A DNA stretch of 64,000 nucleotides from JANQHS01 sp965267505. GTDB taxonomy: Bacteria; Bacteroidota; Bacteroidia; Cytophagales; CCMP332. This document shows, one piece after another, positions 25,947 to 35,202 of the stretch; the first letter of the stretch is position 1; every line of letters begins with the position of its first letter. A program made the position numbers and the translations under genes. The stretch is from positions 1 to 64,000 of the forward strand of contig OZ254081.1 of assembly GCA_965267505.1 (NCBI GenBank). The letters run 5' to 3'. The notes beneath the pieces are model-generated. The model did no database searches. It was not told where the DNA came from and saw nothing but the letters and a program-made list of their open reading frames with translations.

Positions 25947-28900
25947 ATGGCCAAACCTCAAAAGATCCTTAGGTTTTTTACCTGGTTATTATCAGGCCTG
26001 ATAATTATTCCGGTAGCACTCTTTACCATAGGCATACTAGTGATCTATTCCCAGCAGGACAGGATCATTAGAAGTCAAATGGGAACTGTAAATGATCTAT
26101 TTGCAGGTCGAGTTGATTTCTTTGATTCCCATATTTCCCCTTTTGAAAGGTTTCCATACATCTCTATTGAAATAGATAGCCTGAAGGTTTTTGAATCAAA
26201 ATCAGAGCTTGAAGGACCAATATTAAATATTGGTGAAACATATTTTGGTTTCGATATCCTAAATATTATTAAAGGCAACTACGAAGTAAAATCCATTGAA
26301 CTTGTAGGGGGAGAAATTCATATTATTCAAGATTCAGCGGGAGCTCTTAACATTTTGAAGGCTTTTGAAACATCTCCCGATTCCAATGCCACCGAAGAAG
26401 AACCCTTGCATCTTGATATTCAAAAAATTGAGATCAAAAATGTGCATGTTACTCATCACAATCTTGCGGATGGTCTACATGTTGATGCTCAGATCAATTC
26501 CGCTATTTCCAAATTCAAAACCTCACAGGGGCATATCAAATTTTCCTTGATAAGCATTTTCAATCTAGGGATTGCCCAAGGGAAAGAACCAACATTGATC
26601 CATAACAAGGATTTTGAAACAGATATCGAATTAGATTACCTGGAAGAATCTCAGGTTGTTTTAGTAAAACCATCTAAGATCAAGCTGGATCATGGAGAGT
26701 TTGATCTGGTTGGAAAGGTCGACATTGATAATGATCTGGATCTTGATCTAAGGATCTATGGCAAAAAGCCAAATTTTGACTTGCTCTTTGCTCTAGCTCC
26801 TGAAGATGTTTCAAGGTCTTTAGTAAAATATAGAAATGCCGGAAACATATATTTTGACGCCAGGATCAAAGGAAAGGCCGCAGGTGAAGCTCTCCCATTT
26901 ATCGAGGCTGATTTTGGTTGCGAAGAAGCTTTTATTCAAAATTCAGGAAATCAAAAAAAGGTAGAAGATCTGTTTTTCAAAGGACATTTTACTAATGGTG
27001 AAAAAAGGGATCTGTCCACAATGGAGTTTTCAATAGTTGATTTCTCAGCTAAGCCCGAAGCTGGGGAATTTAAAGGATTTCTTAAGGTCAAGAATTTCGA
27101 TAGTCCCGAGATCGACATGAAGCTAGACTCTAAATTCAACCTGGACTTCCTAGCCAAATTTTTTAATCTGGATGACCTCGAGGGACTCCATGGTGAAGTC
27201 GATCTTAGTATGAATTTTCGAGATATCATCGACCTTGATCAACCGGAAAGAAGTCTCGAAAAACTCAACCAAAGCTATTTTACAAGATTGGAAATAAAAG
27301 ATCTTGGCTTTAAGTCTCCTGATTTTCATTTACCTTTTGAGAATTTAAATCTTCTTGCAACTGTCGAAGGAAGGGAAGCCAAGATCGAATATTTCAACGC
27401 TCTGATAGGAAATTCAGATATCAGCATTAAAGCAGGCATCTCTGACCTTCCTGCCCTTCTCCACCAAAGCTCAGAAGAGATATCGAGCAGTTTGGAGATA
27501 TCCTCAAAGCATATTGATTTGCTTGAGCTTAGCTCGGGGGATACCAGTCAATCCAAACCTCTGAATGAAACGATTGACAATTTCAATGTGAAACTTTCCT
27601 TGGTAAGCGCAGCGAATACTTTTGCCACATCAAACAGCTTACCGATCGGTAAGTTCTATATTGATGACCTCCAGGCACAATTCAAACAGTACCCTCATAG
27701 GATCCATGGTTTTCAAGCTGACGTTGTAATTGAGCCGGCTTCAATGAGGGTAGTGAATTTTTCGGGGGCAATTGATTCAACGAACTTGAAAATGGCAGGG
27801 ATCTGTAAGAATTACGACCTCTGGTTTGCGGACGAAAAGAACGGTACCTCCAAGCTTTTTTACTTTATAGATTCTGACTTACTTAAGCTTAAAGACCTCT
27901 TTACTTACGAGGGTGTCAACTATGTTCCGGAAGAGTACAGGCATGAGGAATTCAAAGACTTTAAGCTTAATGGGTACGCAACCCTAAAGTACAAGGATGA
28001 ATTAGAGTATGCTGACATCTTCATTCAATACATAAAAGCAACAATGAAAGTCCATCCGTTAAGGCTGGAAAGATTCGGAGGAAGAATGAGATTAACAAAG
28101 GGCTATTTGAAATTGGACAACGTCAATGCTAAACTTGGGAATTCACAATTTGTTGCCAACATGACCTATAATTTATCTAAAGAGAAAGAGGATGGGGCAG
28201 TAAAAAACCATTTCGAATTCAGCTCCAAATATTTGAATTTCGACCAGTTAATGAAATATCGACCTCCCCCTCCTACTAACCAATCAAACACCAAATCCCA
28301 TGAGGAAGCATGGAGCATTTATCAGATTCCTTTCCCGAACATGAGCTATGATTTCAAAATTGATCATATGCATTATAAAAAGAACAGCATTGAAAATTTA
28401 GAGGCGAAACTCAGAACCAAAGACAATCAAACTCTCTATGTCGACCAATTCGATTTTGAAACTACAGGAGGAAGTATGAAGATCCAGGGAAACCTGATCG
28501 GCTTAAGCCCAACTTCCTTAAGCTTTATCCCAAATATAGAATTAACCAATATTGATCTTGACAAGATGCTTTACAGGTTTGAGAACTTTGGCCAAGACCA
28601 TTTGGTATCAGAAAACCTGATAGGGAAATTAAGCGGTAAGATAACAGGGAACATAAAAATGTACCCTGACATGGTTCCTAAGATAGACGAATCCGATATT
28701 CTGATGGAAATGGAGGTGACAGGTGGAAGACTTGAGCACTACAGTGCCCTTGATGTAATGGCGGATTATTTCAAGGATAAGAACCTGGCTAAGATCATCT
28801 TTGACACCCTTGAGAATTCTATTGAAATGAAAAAAGGGGAACTGATCATTCCGAAAATGACCATTAATAGTTCCCTTGGATTTATTGAATTATCCGGGAA

Positions 28901-29126
28901 GCAGGATCTGGATCTAAACATGGAATACTACATGAGGATCCCCCTTAAGCTGGTTAGTAAGGCGGCATGGTCAAAACTCTTTAAGAAAAAGAAGGATGTG
29001 GATGATGAGCAGCTTGATGAAATTGAATACCAGAATGAGGATAAGAAGATCAGATACCTGAACATCAAGATCTCAGGAACTCCTGATGATTATGACATTA
29101 GCCTGAAAAAAGATAAAAGAGGTTAA
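25947..29126 (+). CDS. Large AsmA-family periplasmic protein
   Basis: 1059 residues. One N-terminal anchor helix (about 10-32), then a long repetitive beta domain and a conserved C-terminal AsmA-like region (about 830-1000) with IQGNLIGLSPTSLSF, GKITGNIKMYPDM, LEHYSALDVMADYFKD and LGFIELSGKQDLDLNMEYYMRIPLKL. AsmA-like proteins (YhdP, TamB relatives) form hydrophobic grooves that carry phospholipids between the membranes. The 50-base leader follows a terminator, so it has its own promoter. It ends sharing TTAA with the convergent desaturase stop. Complete and full-length for the family in Bacteroidota. Confidence 0.85.
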   Translation: MAKPQKILRFFTWLLSGLIIIPVALFTIGILVIYSQQDRIIRSQMGTVNDLFAGRVDFFDSHISPFERFPYISIEIDSLKVFESKSELEGPILNIGETYFGFDILNIIKGNYEVKSIELVGGEIHIIQDSAGALNILKAFETSPDSNATEEEPLHLDIQKIEIKNVHVTHHNLADGLHVDAQINSAISKFKTSQGHIKFSLISIFNLGIAQGKEPTLIHNKDFETDIELDYLEESQVVLVKPSKIKLDHGEFDLVGKVDIDNDLDLDLRIYGKKPNFDLLFALAPEDVSRSLVKYRNAGNIYFDARIKGKAAGEALPFIEADFGCEEAFIQNSGNQKKVEDLFFKGHFTNGEKRDLSTMEFSIVDFSAKPEAGEFKGFLKVKNFDSPEIDMKLDSKFNLDFLAKFFNLDDLEGLHGEVDLSMNFRDIIDLDQPERSLEKLNQSYFTRLEIKDLGFKSPDFHLPFENLNLLATVEGREAKIEYFNALIGNSDISIKAGISDLPALLHQSSEEISSSLEISSKHIDLLELSSGDTSQSKPLNETIDNFNVKLSLVSAANTFATSNSLPIGKFYIDDLQAQFKQYPHRIHGFQADVVIEPASMRVVNFSGAIDSTNLKMAGICKNYDLWFADEKNGTSKLFYFIDSDLLKLKDLFTYEGVNYVPEEYRHEEFKDFKLNGYATLKYKDELEYADIFIQYIKATMKVHPLRLERFGGRMRLTKGYLKLDNVNAKLGNSQFVANMTYNLSKEKEDGAVKNHFEFSSKYLNFDQLMKYRPPPPTNQSNTKSHEEAWSIYQIPFPNMSYDFKIDHMHYKKNSIENLEAKLRTKDNQTLYVDQFDFETTGGSMKIQGNLIGLSPTSLSFIPNIELTNIDLDKMLYRFENFGQDHLVSENLIGKLSGKITGNIKMYPDMVPKIDESDILMEMEVTGGRLEHYSALDVMADYFKDKNLAKIIFDTLENSIEMKKGELIIPKMTINSSLGFIELSGKQDLDLNMEYYMRIPLKLVSKAAWSKLFKKKKDVDDEQLDEIEYQNEDKKIRYLNIKISGTPDDYDISLKKDKRG

Positions 29127-30226
29127 ATAGCCGTGCCCAAATGTTTAAGCATCTTCCCGTGCTCAACCAAAGCACCTACAAACGTTCTTGCACTCTGATA
29201 AGGAACACCAAACTCATTTGCCGTGTTCTTTACTATTCCTGAGATCTTAGGATAATGAATATGACAGATGGAAGGAAACAAATGATGCTCAACCTGATAA
29301 TTTAGTCCACCAACAAACCAGGCAAAAATCCTACTCTTTGGAGCATAATTTTGAGTGGTGTTCATTTGATGGATCATCCAATTCTCTTCAATATTTCCTG
29401 ACTCCTCAGGAACTGGATATTCTCTGCCTGGCATTACATGGGCAGTTTGGAAAATCATTCCGAAAAGCAATCCCGTAGTGAAATGCATTGCCACAAAAAA
29501 GATCAGGATCATCCACCATGGAGAATCAATGACCAAAAGTGGAATTGCGAGGAAAAAGAAGTAATAAAGGACCTTTCCAAATATCAACCTGAATAACTGA
29601 GTGCCAAAGCTGACTTTTTGGCCTTTTAAAAGGCCCATTTCATTATACCTTATCAGCTGGCGATAATCTTTTGTAGTAAGCCATAAAAAGGTCATAAGGC
29701 CATAAAGAAACCAACCATAAATATGTTGGAACCTATGGAGTGCAAACCTCTTTTTGTGCGGGGAAAGTCGCATCAATAGACCTGGGTCGATATCTTCATC
29801 AAGGCCATCGATATTTGTATAAGTATGGTGAAGAACGTTATGCTGGATCTTCCAATTAATTGAAGAGCCTCCAATTAGATTGACCATCTGACCCATGACC
29901 TTATTAACCATAGGATTGTTGGAATAAGCTCCATGATTTGCATCATGCATAATGGAACAACCAATTCCAGTCATTCCCACACCCATCAAAACCCAAAGAC
30001 CTAGAAGTAAAAAGGGAGGACCAGTTACATAACCTAGGACCATCAAAAAATATGGAACCAGGTAAATGGAAAGTATGACAAGAGATTTGAGCCACATTTT
30101 CCAATTTCCTTTTTTCGAAATTCCAGCTTCCTTGAAATAGTTATTTACCCTTTCTTTCAAAGTCTTTGAAAAATCAAGACTTTTCTGTCGATCAAAGTAA
30201 ACAGTATTCAATCCTACTCCTGCCAT
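29123..30226 (-). CDS. Membrane fatty acid desaturase, front-end type
   Basis: About 367 residues from the ATG at 30226. Three His boxes: HDANHG (HxxxH), HNVLHH (HxxHH) and QVEHHLFP, in which Gln replaces the first His, as in front-end (Delta-5/Delta-6-like) desaturases. No cytochrome b5 domain is fused. Membrane helices flank the boxes (LVILSIYLVPYFLMVLGYV and others). Predicted to introduce a double bond into acyl chains, possibly for homeoviscous adaptation. An in-frame TTG at 30235 is inside the TACCTTTG promoter element and is rejected. Upstream lies a DoxX-like gene in the same direction. Confidence 0.88.
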   Translation of the reverse strand: MAGVGLNTVYFDRQKSLDFSKTLKERVNNYFKEAGISKKGNWKMWLKSLVILSIYLVPYFLMVLGYVTGPPFLLLGLWVLMGVGMTGIGCSIMHDANHGAYSNNPMVNKVMGQMVNLIGGSSINWKIQHNVLHHTYTNIDGLDEDIDPGLLMRLSPHKKRFALHRFQHIYGWFLYGLMTFLWLTTKDYRQLIRYNEMGLLKGQKVSFGTQLFRLIFGKVLYYFFFLAIPLLVIDSPWWMILIFFVAMHFTTGLLFGMIFQTAHVMPGREYPVPEESGNIEENWMIHQMNTTQNYAPKSRIFAWFVGGLNYQVEHHLFPSICHIHYPKISGIVKNTANEFGVPYQSARTFVGALVEHGKMLKHLGTAI

Positions 30227-30232
30227 AAGGCG

Positions 30233-30240
30233 CAAAGGTA
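30233..30240 (-). promoter_or_regulatory. -7 promoter element of the desaturase gene
   Basis: Minus strand TACCTTTG, an exact TAnnTTTG, 6 bases before the ATG at 30226. No good -33 was found. If used, the transcript would have almost no leader. Confidence 0.5.
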
Positions 30241-30267
30241 GGTTTTATCCCTCGAAAAGGGAGGAGC

Positions 30268-30630
30268 TTATTCTGTTATCCTAAGCCCTGCTTTAAAGAA
30301 GTATGAAAGAAATAGAATAGCACCCATCAATAATGGAGCGAAAAAGAAACCATCGCCTTTAACGATATGGATAAATCCAGCAAATACAAGGATAGCAGAG
30401 AATCCTATATATACCCATTTCTTTGCTACGAAAGGAACCTTTGAACACAATAGAATGACACCAAGGATCTGAGCCATGGCGATCGGAAACACCAATACTG
30501 GTGGAACACCTATTCCTTCAAAGAACCTTGTTGATCCTTGAAAATCCATCAGCAAAAACGCTGATGCAGTAAGCATTAAAACGGAAAATAAAAATGTAAA
30601 GCCTATATAGAATCTTCTTTTTGTTTGCAT
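30268..30630 (-). CDS. DoxX-like small membrane protein
   Basis: 120 residues, four membrane helices (about 7-28, 44-62, 70-86, 92-112) with the DoxX-like pattern (GIGVPPVLVFPIAMAQILGVILL, then WVYIGFSAILVFAGFIHI). DoxX-like proteins take part in envelope redox homeostasis in some bacteria; here the role is unknown. Its own -7 element lies upstream, and the desaturase 32 bases downstream has a separate -7 element, so they may be co-transcribed only partly. Confidence 0.75.
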   Translation of the reverse strand: MQTKRRFYIGFTFLFSVLMLTASAFLLMDFQGSTRFFEGIGVPPVLVFPIAMAQILGVILLCSKVPFVAKKWVYIGFSAILVFAGFIHIVKGDGFFFAPLLMGAILFLSYFFKAGLRITE

Positions 30631-30649
30631 AGTTTCTTAGTTGAGCAGA

Positions 30650-30657
30650 CAAAGCTA
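30650..30657 (-). promoter_or_regulatory. -7 promoter element of the DoxX-like gene
   Basis: Minus strand TAGCTTTG matches TAnnTTTG, 20 bases before the ATG at 30630. The -33 element is not convincing. Confidence 0.45.
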
Positions 30658-30725
30658 GATTCAAAAAAAATTCCAGAGAACCTGATGTAATGGAGAATTG
30701 GGTTTCAACTTACATGACCAAGCAC

Positions 30726-30750
30726 AAAAAAACCGGAACAGGTCCGGTTC
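30726..30750 (-). terminator. Terminator after the 30775-31311 lipoprotein gene
   Basis: Minus strand AACCGGA, a 5-nt loop, TCCGGTT, then a run of T's (A run at 30726-30732 on plus). It is 25 bases past the stop. Confidence 0.9.
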
Positions 30751-30774
30751 TCAATCTTCAAAAATTACAGAATT

Positions 30775-31311
30775 TTAATACAGACAATATCTGAGTTTGA
30801 AATTGCCATTAACTGTATTCTTATTATCCTTTTTGACATGCATTCTTCCAGAGATGATATTAAGGGTCGTATCCACACTCACTATCTCATATGCTCCTTT
30901 GGTTACCGTTACCGTTTCTTGAGTCGAATCGGTATCATAATATATAAACCTGATACTTACGGTTTTAGAAGGCTCAAGTGGATCAAAGAATAATTTTCTC
31001 TCACCTGGTTGAACAAGAGCTGAGTCAGCCGTGATCGTCCACTTGATCTTGGTGCTGTCAGAAACAGGAAGACATGTTAAAGTGTCGATCAAAGTGTCAA
31101 GGATCGTGAAGGTGTGAAGGAACTGATTACCTGTAGGAGCTGAAGTGACAAGACCATCTATGTAGAGAAAATCTTCTCCTCCAATTTTGCCTTGAAGCTC
31201 CTGATTTTTGTAATTAACTGTAAACGTAGGGTTTACTTCGTCATCAGATCCACAGGAATAGATCAAGCCCAAAAGGCCAATTCCAAGTATTAAAAAACTA
31301 ATTCGGGTCAT
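30775..31311 (-). CDS. Hypothetical lipoprotein
   Basis: 178 residues. Signal peptide with lipobox IYSC, lipidated Cys at residue 20. The mature part is beta-rich with many Thr and Ser (FTVNYKNQELQGKIGG, TVSIRFIYYDTDSTQETVTV, GRMHVKKDNKNTVNG) and ends FKLRYCLY. No known domain recognised; resembles the many small secreted Bacteroidota lipoproteins with an immunoglobulin-like appearance. Monocistronic: its own -7 element and terminator are visible. Confidence 0.65.
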   Translation of the reverse strand: MTRISFLILGIGLLGLIYSCGSDDEVNPTFTVNYKNQELQGKIGGEDFLYIDGLVTSAPTGNQFLHTFTILDTLIDTLTCLPVSDSTKIKWTITADSALVQPGERKLFFDPLEPSKTVSIRFIYYDTDSTQETVTVTKGAYEIVSVDTTLNIISGRMHVKKDNKNTVNGNFKLRYCLY

Positions 31312-31330
31312 AAATGTTTCTTTAGGGTAG

Positions 31331-31338
31331 CAAATTTA
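31331..31338 (-). promoter_or_regulatory. -7 promoter element of the lipoprotein gene
   Basis: Minus strand TAAATTTG, an exact TAnnTTTG, 20 bases before the ATG at 31311. No clear -33 partner. Confidence 0.45.
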
Positions 31339-31417
31339 ACTATTGAGAAGCTATGCCGCAGGGGAAACTGTCGAATATAAATAGATTCATTACTTCGCAG
31401 AACAAAATTTGATTCAT

Positions 31418-31837
31418 ATGTTTTGCCTTCAACTTATTTGCTATTTCTTCTTCATTGGCTCCTCTTCCATCTCTGGATCTGAAGAAAAAATAGAGGTAGA
31501 ATGCATAAGCAATGAAACTCGCGGAACCTTCTATTATGCTATATACAGATCAAAAGAAGATTTTCTTTCAGAAGAGAAGTTCTTTAGGTCAGGAAATTAT
31601 GAAGTCAAGGGTTCAAGGACCTCATTTTCAATTTCCCTTCCAAAAGGAGACTACGCCTTGACTGTATTCCAGGACTTAAACGCAAATGGTAAAATGGACA
31701 AGAATTGGCTGGGAATTCCAAAAGAGCCATACGGTTTTAGCAATAATCCTAAGATGAGTTTCGGACCTCCTTCATTTAAAGATTCCCTTTTTAAAGTTTT
31801 TGAAGGTCAGAAAATTACAGTTCAGATCAAATCTTAG
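31418..31837 (+). CDS. DUF2141 secreted protein
   Basis: 139 residues from the ATG at 31418; a TTG three codons upstream is less likely. Signal peptide about 1-18. The mature part carries the DUF2141 pattern: a start of the form IEVECISNETRGTFYYAIYRS, the SFSISLPKGDYALTVFQDLNANGKMDKNWLGIPKEPYGFSNN core (short-segment motifs DLNANGKMD and GIPKEPYGFSNN) and a last strand ending ITVQIKS. Secreted, function unknown. Its end overlaps that of the convergent DUF4421-like gene by 11 bases. Confidence 0.88.
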   Translation: MFCLQLICYFFFIGSSSISGSEEKIEVECISNETRGTFYYAIYRSKEDFLSEEKFFRSGNYEVKGSRTSFSISLPKGDYALTVFQDLNANGKMDKNWLGIPKEPYGFSNNPKMSFGPPSFKDSLFKVFEGQKITVQIKS

Positions 31838-32900
31838 GTGACCCGCTTTTCTTATTTCTGAATCTCCAACCGGCAAAGAACTTAAATCGACCCCTGCTGA
31901 TCAGTATATTTTGTCTCTTTTCCGTTCTGACAGCAAACACATCCCCTAAGAATCTGAATCCTCCAAATAGTCTTCTTGAATTATATCCCAAGGCATTCAT
32001 TGTCTTGGTGGAAAAGGTAATGTGAGGACTAATGAAATTCCTTTGATCAGAATAGTAATCTCCTGCATTCAAGCTAATTCCTGGCATAATACTGAGGGTA
32101 AGGAAGAACTTCTTCCACCAGGAAAAAGTATGAATGTATCCCCAGTTAGTTGCTAGCCCAATCACGTTCAGATCCTGTATTTGAAGTTCCTGACCAAAGT
32201 TTATGTCTTGAGAAGGGGGAATTATGGAAGAGTCACCATCCAGAACAAAAAACACAAAATTGGCTCCTCCAATTAATGATCCCGCACTCTTCTTTTGGTG
32301 CTGAGTCATTAGAAAGGGAGCTCTTAAGGAGAACTTTCCATAATTGAATACATGGTAAAATTGTAGACCAAGGTTTATGGTTCTCATGTCATCTCTGAAC
32401 TGTTCTCGTGGAGGGACAACCAATCCGCTTGTAACAGAAACCAATCGGTATCCATAATAGTACTGAAGCACGGCTTCAATAAAATCCTTTCTGGTGAAGA
32501 TACTAGCTTGAAAATCAAAGAATCGATCTTCTACCTTTTGATTATTGAAGGGATCTATATTCAATGCCAACTCCAGGCCCAGGTACTTATAGGATCCACC
32601 AATTCCGATAAACCCCCTGCTCTCAGGAGTGTAGATCAATGAGTTGTTATTGTTTCGGTCAAAGACTCCTACATTATTAAGTTTTATCTGTGACAGGCCG
32701 TAAAGAGCAAGCTCTTCTGAATAATCTTTAATATAATTTGTATCATGGGTCCGGAACAGGATCGCATCGATAGTCTCCTGAGTTTTTTGCAATAAGGAAT
32801 CTGTATTTAAAACCTGGCCATGGCAAGAAAAAGAGCCGCCCCACCCAATTAAGAAAAGGAGCAGAAAAACTTTAAAGTGAAGGATTTTTAGCCTGGTCAT
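31827..32900 (-). CDS. DUF4421-like outer-membrane beta-barrel protein
   Basis: About 357 residues from the ATG at 32900 (MTRLKIL), chosen over a TTG at 32921 because it gives a proper signal peptide (core VFLLLFLIGWGG). The mature part opens with NYIKDYSEELALYG and has GFIGIGGSYKYLGLELALN, the DUF4421 signature, followed by aromatic strands (YYYGYRLV, FHxWxx patterns) and a C-terminal FKFFAGWRFR. Predicted outer-membrane barrel, function unknown. Divergent from the anion transporter. Confidence 0.78.
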   Translation of the reverse strand: MTRLKILHFKVFLLLFLIGWGGSFSCHGQVLNTDSLLQKTQETIDAILFRTHDTNYIKDYSEELALYGLSQIKLNNVGVFDRNNNNSLIYTPESRGFIGIGGSYKYLGLELALNIDPFNNQKVEDRFFDFQASIFTRKDFIEAVLQYYYGYRLVSVTSGLVVPPREQFRDDMRTINLGLQFYHVFNYGKFSLRAPFLMTQHQKKSAGSLIGGANFVFFVLDGDSSIIPPSQDINFGQELQIQDLNVIGLATNWGYIHTFSWWKKFFLTLSIMPGISLNAGDYYSDQRNFISPHITFSTKTMNALGYNSRRLFGGFRFLGDVFAVRTEKRQNILISRGRFKFFAGWRFRNKKSGSPKI

Positions 32901-32958
32901 TTTTCCAAAGAAACAATTCAATTATTTCCTTTACCAAAAAAATATCCAATTGTAAATT

Positions 32959-34392
32959 TTGGAGAGTCCAAGGTTAAAAAAAGCGGCCCTAGTAATTGGT
33001 CCAATTGTTTTTGCATTTGTCTTGTTGTTGCAATTATGGTTTGGACCTTTATTAAAGGAACTCACCATCTCTCTACTTTTCTGGATGCTTATCTGGTGGT
33101 CAAGCCGGGTAGTGCCCATTGCAGTTACATCCCTTCTACCGCTGGTACTATTTCCTATGGTTGGAATTCTGGGCTTTAAGCTGACTGCGGCCAACTATGC
33201 CCACCCAGTGATCTTTCTATTTTTCGGAGGCTTTGTTTTAGGGATAGGAATTGAAAAATGGAACCTGCACAAAAGGATTGCCCTAGGAATCATATCAAAA
33301 AGTGGAAGCTCTCCTGGCCGCATAATATTGGGTGTTATGCTATCTACCTGGTTCATGAGTATGTGGATTAGCAATACCGCAACTACTCTTATGATGCTCC
33401 CAATAGGCCTATCGATTTTGGCCTTATTGGATGATAAGATCACAAGCCCATCCAAAGCGGGGTTTTCCAGTGCCATGATGCTGGGTATCGCTTATGCAGC
33501 AAACGTCGGGGGCATAAGCACCTTGATCGGAACCCCACCTAACCTGGTCCTTGCAGCCATGTATAGTGAAAAGACTGGATCTGAACTTGGATTTGATACC
33601 TGGCTTTTATTCTCCTTGCCCCTTGTATTGCTTTTGTTCTTTTTCATTTTCTTTTTTTTAACCCGAGTGAGGTATCCTCAGGGGAATGCTCCAATACAAG
33701 GAATAAGGGAGCTAATAGAAGGGGGAAAAAGAAAGCTTGGAAAAGCCAGCCTTGGAGAAAAAAGAATGCTCATTGTCTTCTTCGCTACGGCACTAGCATG
33801 GGTGCTTCGATCACAAATAGTTAAGATTCCCGGTCTTTCGAATCTTTCCGATCCCATTATTGCCATGGTCGCAGCGGTCACCTTGTTTCTCGTTCCCTCT
33901 GGTATAAAAAAAACAAGCCTTTTGATTTGGAGGGATGCAGGCAGGATCCCATGGGAGATTTTGCTCCTATTCGGGGGTGGTATTTCCCTGGCTAAAGGAA
34001 TGGAAGAAATCGGGATTATGCAGAGTTTGGGAAACTCCATTCAATCCTTCGGGAACCTTGGACTGGTCATAGTTATTCTTGTAATTACCGTTTCTTCTCT
34101 TTTCCTTACTGAGGTAATGAGCAACGTGGCCCTGGTCTCTGTTTTCATTCCAATTTCCTTTGGGATCTCAGAATCCCTCGGGGTAAATTATGCGATTTTA
34201 GCAATCCCTTTGACTATTGCTGCCAGTTGTGCCTTTATGTTCCCTATCTCTACTCCTCCAAATGCAATTGTTTTTTCAAGCCGAAAGATCTCTCTGGCGG
34301 AAATGACGAAAACCGGTGTTCTATTAAACATCTTTTCAGCAATTTTGATAGCACTTTATTGCTGGAAAATAATTCCCCTCTTGTTTCAATAG
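32959..34392 (+). CDS. DASS/SLC13-family sodium-coupled anion transporter
   Basis: 477 residues with about 12 hydrophobic segments. The first SNT motif is Ser138-Asn-Thr140 in WISNTATTLMMLPIG; the second half has TEVMSNVALVSVFIPI and the TPPNAIVF motif. These are the hallmarks of the divalent anion:Na+ symporter (CitT/VcINDY) family, which imports dicarboxylates, citrate or sulfate. The TTG at 32959 is the only plausible start, since a stop precedes it and the first Met comes within helix 2. Substrate not determined. Confidence 0.9.
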   Translation: MESPRLKKAALVIGPIVFAFVLLLQLWFGPLLKELTISLLFWMLIWWSSRVVPIAVTSLLPLVLFPMVGILGFKLTAANYAHPVIFLFFGGFVLGIGIEKWNLHKRIALGIISKSGSSPGRIILGVMLSTWFMSMWISNTATTLMMLPIGLSILALLDDKITSPSKAGFSSAMMLGIAYAANVGGISTLIGTPPNLVLAAMYSEKTGSELGFDTWLLFSLPLVLLLFFFIFFFLTRVRYPQGNAPIQGIRELIEGGKRKLGKASLGEKRMLIVFFATALAWVLRSQIVKIPGLSNLSDPIIAMVAAVTLFLVPSGIKKTSLLIWRDAGRIPWEILLLFGGGISLAKGMEEIGIMQSLGNSIQSFGNLGLVIVILVITVSSLFLTEVMSNVALVSVFIPISFGISESLGVNYAILAIPLTIAASCAFMFPISTPPNAIVFSSRKISLAEMTKTGVLLNIFSAILIALYCWKIIPLLFQ

Positions 34393-34436
34393 CAAATGGA
34401 TATTCATCGTTCTAGTTTTAACCAAATTCTTACCTG

Positions 34437-35126
34437 ATGCTTTCAATACAAAGATTTTCAATTCTTGCTTTTTTATTTTTTCTAGTATCCTGTGGGGGTT
34501 CTGAAGAAACCATTTCCGAAGATGAACAATACATTCCTGATGAAGAGGTGATTGAGGAGGAAGCTGCTGAACAGGAAGAATCATTCATTCATGTGATTGT
34601 TTTCCGGACCCCGGATTACGAAACATGGAGACAAGATTATGCCCAAAGAACAATGGATGAAGATCTCTTGGGAGTATTCGAAAACCTTAATGAAGAAGGG
34701 TCCTATTTATTAGCCGAAGTAAACCGTGGGAACCAAGCAGCAATGGATCGGCATCAATCAGAGCAATTCCAGGATCAACTATCCAAATTCAATTGTGAAA
34801 TTGATAGAATCGAGTACATGAACCTTAAGTACAGTGGGGAATCTGAAGGAATTCCTTTTAGGCTGCTATTAAGTCATGAATTGGAAGACTTTGGCACCTG
34901 GCAAGATGAATATTGGAAACTTCAGGAAACTCGAAATATGGCAGGCATTACTACAATCGCCTTGGCCCAAGATCATCAAAATCAATCTCGCGCCCATATT
35001 TGGTTAGGCGTCAAAAATGTAGAGGTGGCAAAGGAGATAATCAACACCGAAAAAATGAAAACGGCGATGGAGAAAGCTGGTGTCATTGGTAATCCAAGTT
35101 TTTCATGGTGGAAACCTCTTGAATAA
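34437..35126 (+). CDS. Lipoprotein with two tandem dimeric-alpha/beta-barrel-like repeats
   Basis: 229 residues. Lipobox LVSC, Cys19. An acidic linker (about 22-48) rich in Glu. Then two similar halves: about 49-130 (VIVFRTPDYETWRQDYAQR ... QFQDQLSKFNCEIDR) and about 138-229 (LLLSHELEDFGTWQDEYWK ... MKTAMEKAGVIGNPS). Each has the strand-helix-strand-helix layout with 'F.TW..(E/D)Y' of ABM-type domains, so an internal duplication is likely. Function unknown; followed by an AT-rich hairpin. Confidence 0.7.
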   Translation: MLSIQRFSILAFLFFLVSCGGSEETISEDEQYIPDEEVIEEEAAEQEESFIHVIVFRTPDYETWRQDYAQRTMDEDLLGVFENLNEEGSYLLAEVNRGNQAAMDRHQSEQFQDQLSKFNCEIDRIEYMNLKYSGESEGIPFRLLLSHELEDFGTWQDEYWKLQETRNMAGITTIALAQDHQNQSRAHIWLGVKNVEVAKEIINTEKMKTAMEKAGVIGNPSFSWWKPLE

Positions 35127-35137
35127 TAATCGGTTAG

Positions 35138-35158
35138 AAAGATTTTTAATCTTTTTTT
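35138..35158 (+). terminator. AT-rich hairpin terminator
   Basis: AAAGATT (35138-35144), loop TTT, AATCTTT (35148-35154), then T's. It lies 11 bases past the lipoprotein stop. Confidence 0.55.
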
Positions 35159-35174
35159 AGGATTGTTTATTCTC

Positions 35175-35182
35175 TACTTTTG
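35175..35182 (+). promoter_or_regulatory. -7 element upstream of the type III PKS locus
   Basis: TACTTTTG matches TAnnTTTG, 20 bases before the ATG at 35203; a T run rather than TTTG occupies the -33 region. Confidence 0.5.
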
Positions 35183-35202
35183 CACGCCTTGAAGGCCGGG
35201 AA

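Noticed and set aside
30233..30235. TTG start of the desaturase
   Set aside because: The TTG lies inside the TACCTTTG promoter element; the ATG at 30226 gives the natural N-terminus.
33678..34040. 120-codon open frame opposite the DASS transporter
   Set aside because: Shadow of a polytopic membrane protein; no homologue-like features.
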